A stretch of 64,000 bases of DNA, taken from the NCBI GenBank assembly GCA_016218825.1, contig JACRCV010000019.1, positions 1 to 64,000 of the forward strand. Reading direction: 5' to 3'. Source of the DNA: Deltaproteobacteria bacterium (GTDB lineage: Bacteria; Myxococcota; XYA12-FULL-58-9). Below are positions 63,598-64,000 of this stretch, in pieces. The translations under genes and the position numbers were made by a program. The first letter of the stretch is position 1. The number at the start of each line of letters is the position of its first letter. The notes under the pieces are model-generated. The model was not told the DNA's origin. It saw only the letters and a list, made by a program, of their open reading frames with translations, and searched no databases.

Positions 63598-64000
63598 TCA
63601 GCTCCTCTCCACGTACTTCTTCGCCTGGGTGAGAAACCGCTCGAGCTTGCGCGCGACGGTGCGGGTCGAGATGCCGAGCATCTCGGCGATCTCCGCCTGC
63701 TCCATGCCCTCGACCAGCGAGCCGACGGCGATGGCCGCGGTCTCCTCGTCGAAGCGCGCGAGCACGCGTTGCGCGAGCTGCCGCGCCGGGAATGACACGG
63801 CTGCCGGCCCGGGCATCACGTCGAAGTCGGCCGCGCCGCCGTTCTCGCCATGACGAGCCGCGTCGCGCAGATGGTTCAGACAATGGTTGGTCGCCACCCG
63901 GTACAGCCACGGCAGAAGGTCGGCCCGCTCCTCCAGCTGGTCCATGTTGCGAAGGAGCTTCATGAATACCTCTTGCGTCGCATCCCGCGCCGCGTCGGGG
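63598..64000 (-). CDS. ECF sigma factor, N-terminus beyond window edge
   Basis: The frame is open to the window end and includes DAARDATQEVFMKLLRN, the end of sigma region 2, upstream of the first in-window ATG at 63963, so the true start lies outside. Visible: LPWLYRVATNHCLNHLRD (region 2.3-2.4), a linker, and region 4 (EGMEQAEIAEMLGISTRT, VARKLERFLTQAKK). It heads an operon with a membrane anti-sigma, a caspase-barrel protein and an RCC1 lipoprotein; the tight spacing (3 nt, overlaps) implies one transcript. Confidence 0.88.
   Translation of the reverse strand, partial: PDAARDATQEVFMKLLRNMDQLEERADLLPWLYRVATNHCLNHLRDAARHGENGGAADFDVMPGPAAVSFPARQLAQRVLARFDEETAAIAVGSLVEGMEQAEIAEMLGISTRTVARKLERFLTQAKKYVERS

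Overview
The window is GC-rich DNA with short intergenic gaps and an extreme density of exported proteins: 29 of about 41 genes begin with a lipobox, Tat or Sec-type signal. Thrombospondin type-3 (TSP3) calcium repeats, HAF repeats, RCC1 repeats, Cys-rich lipoproteins, NarL-type two-component systems, an ECF/anti-sigma/caspase operon and a sigma-32-like factor together point to a Myxococcota (deltaproteobacterial) chromosome or a close relative. This is inference from gene content, since there is no rRNA marker. I see no tRNA, rRNA, CRISPR, transposase, phage or plasmid gene.

Layout. 2-3742: end of a repeat lipoprotein, a beta-barrel-like protein, a monooxygenase-like haem lipoprotein, and a DUF2892/ECF sigma/zinc-finger anti-sigma operon. 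3778-8828 (minus): a barrel, lipase and lipoprotein operon. 9069-14257 (minus): an acidic lipoprotein and a large TSP3 multicopper oxidase, divergent from a sensor kinase/regulator pair (14498-16614). 16653-18044: a nucleotide cyclase with a C-terminal hemerythrin domain. 18199-42830 (minus): a roughly 25-kb block of secreted proteins built from a few reused modules. These are four TSP3+HAF lipoproteins ('Q', 24472, 27067, 37256, 40986), four paired WY-motif/Ig-like proteins ('P', 21956, 29436, 30817, 39369), a TSP3 di-haem peroxidase, a TSP3 beta-helix protein, a DUF5666 protein and an acidic lipoprotein. A small plus-strand haem lipoprotein sits inside the block. 43137-54829: two gene pairs (A1/B1 and A2/B2) encoding what look like split multicopper oxidases. 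Between them lie a haem lipoprotein, a ferritin-like protein, a sigma-32-like factor and a hybrid kinase. 54938-59442: DUF5666 lipoproteins and a small CFDDR-repeat protein. 59594-64000 (minus): ECF sigma (cut by the window end), anti-sigma, caspase-barrel and RCC1 lipoprotein.

How they may work together. Copper oxidases (one three-domain and two split pairs), a di-haem peroxidase, three further mono-haem lipoproteins and a PHM-like monooxygenase are surrounded by calcium-binding stalk lipoproteins and Ig/beta-helix scaffolds. The regulators include an O2/NO-type hemerythrin sensor and two NarL-family kinases. I infer a cell-surface oxidation machine whose substrate (Mn, Fe, Cu or phenolics) the sequence does not reveal. 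The most novel element is the complementary loss of copper motifs in the A and B polypeptides. Each keeps only half of the trinuclear copper site, and only A carries a (Tat) export signal.
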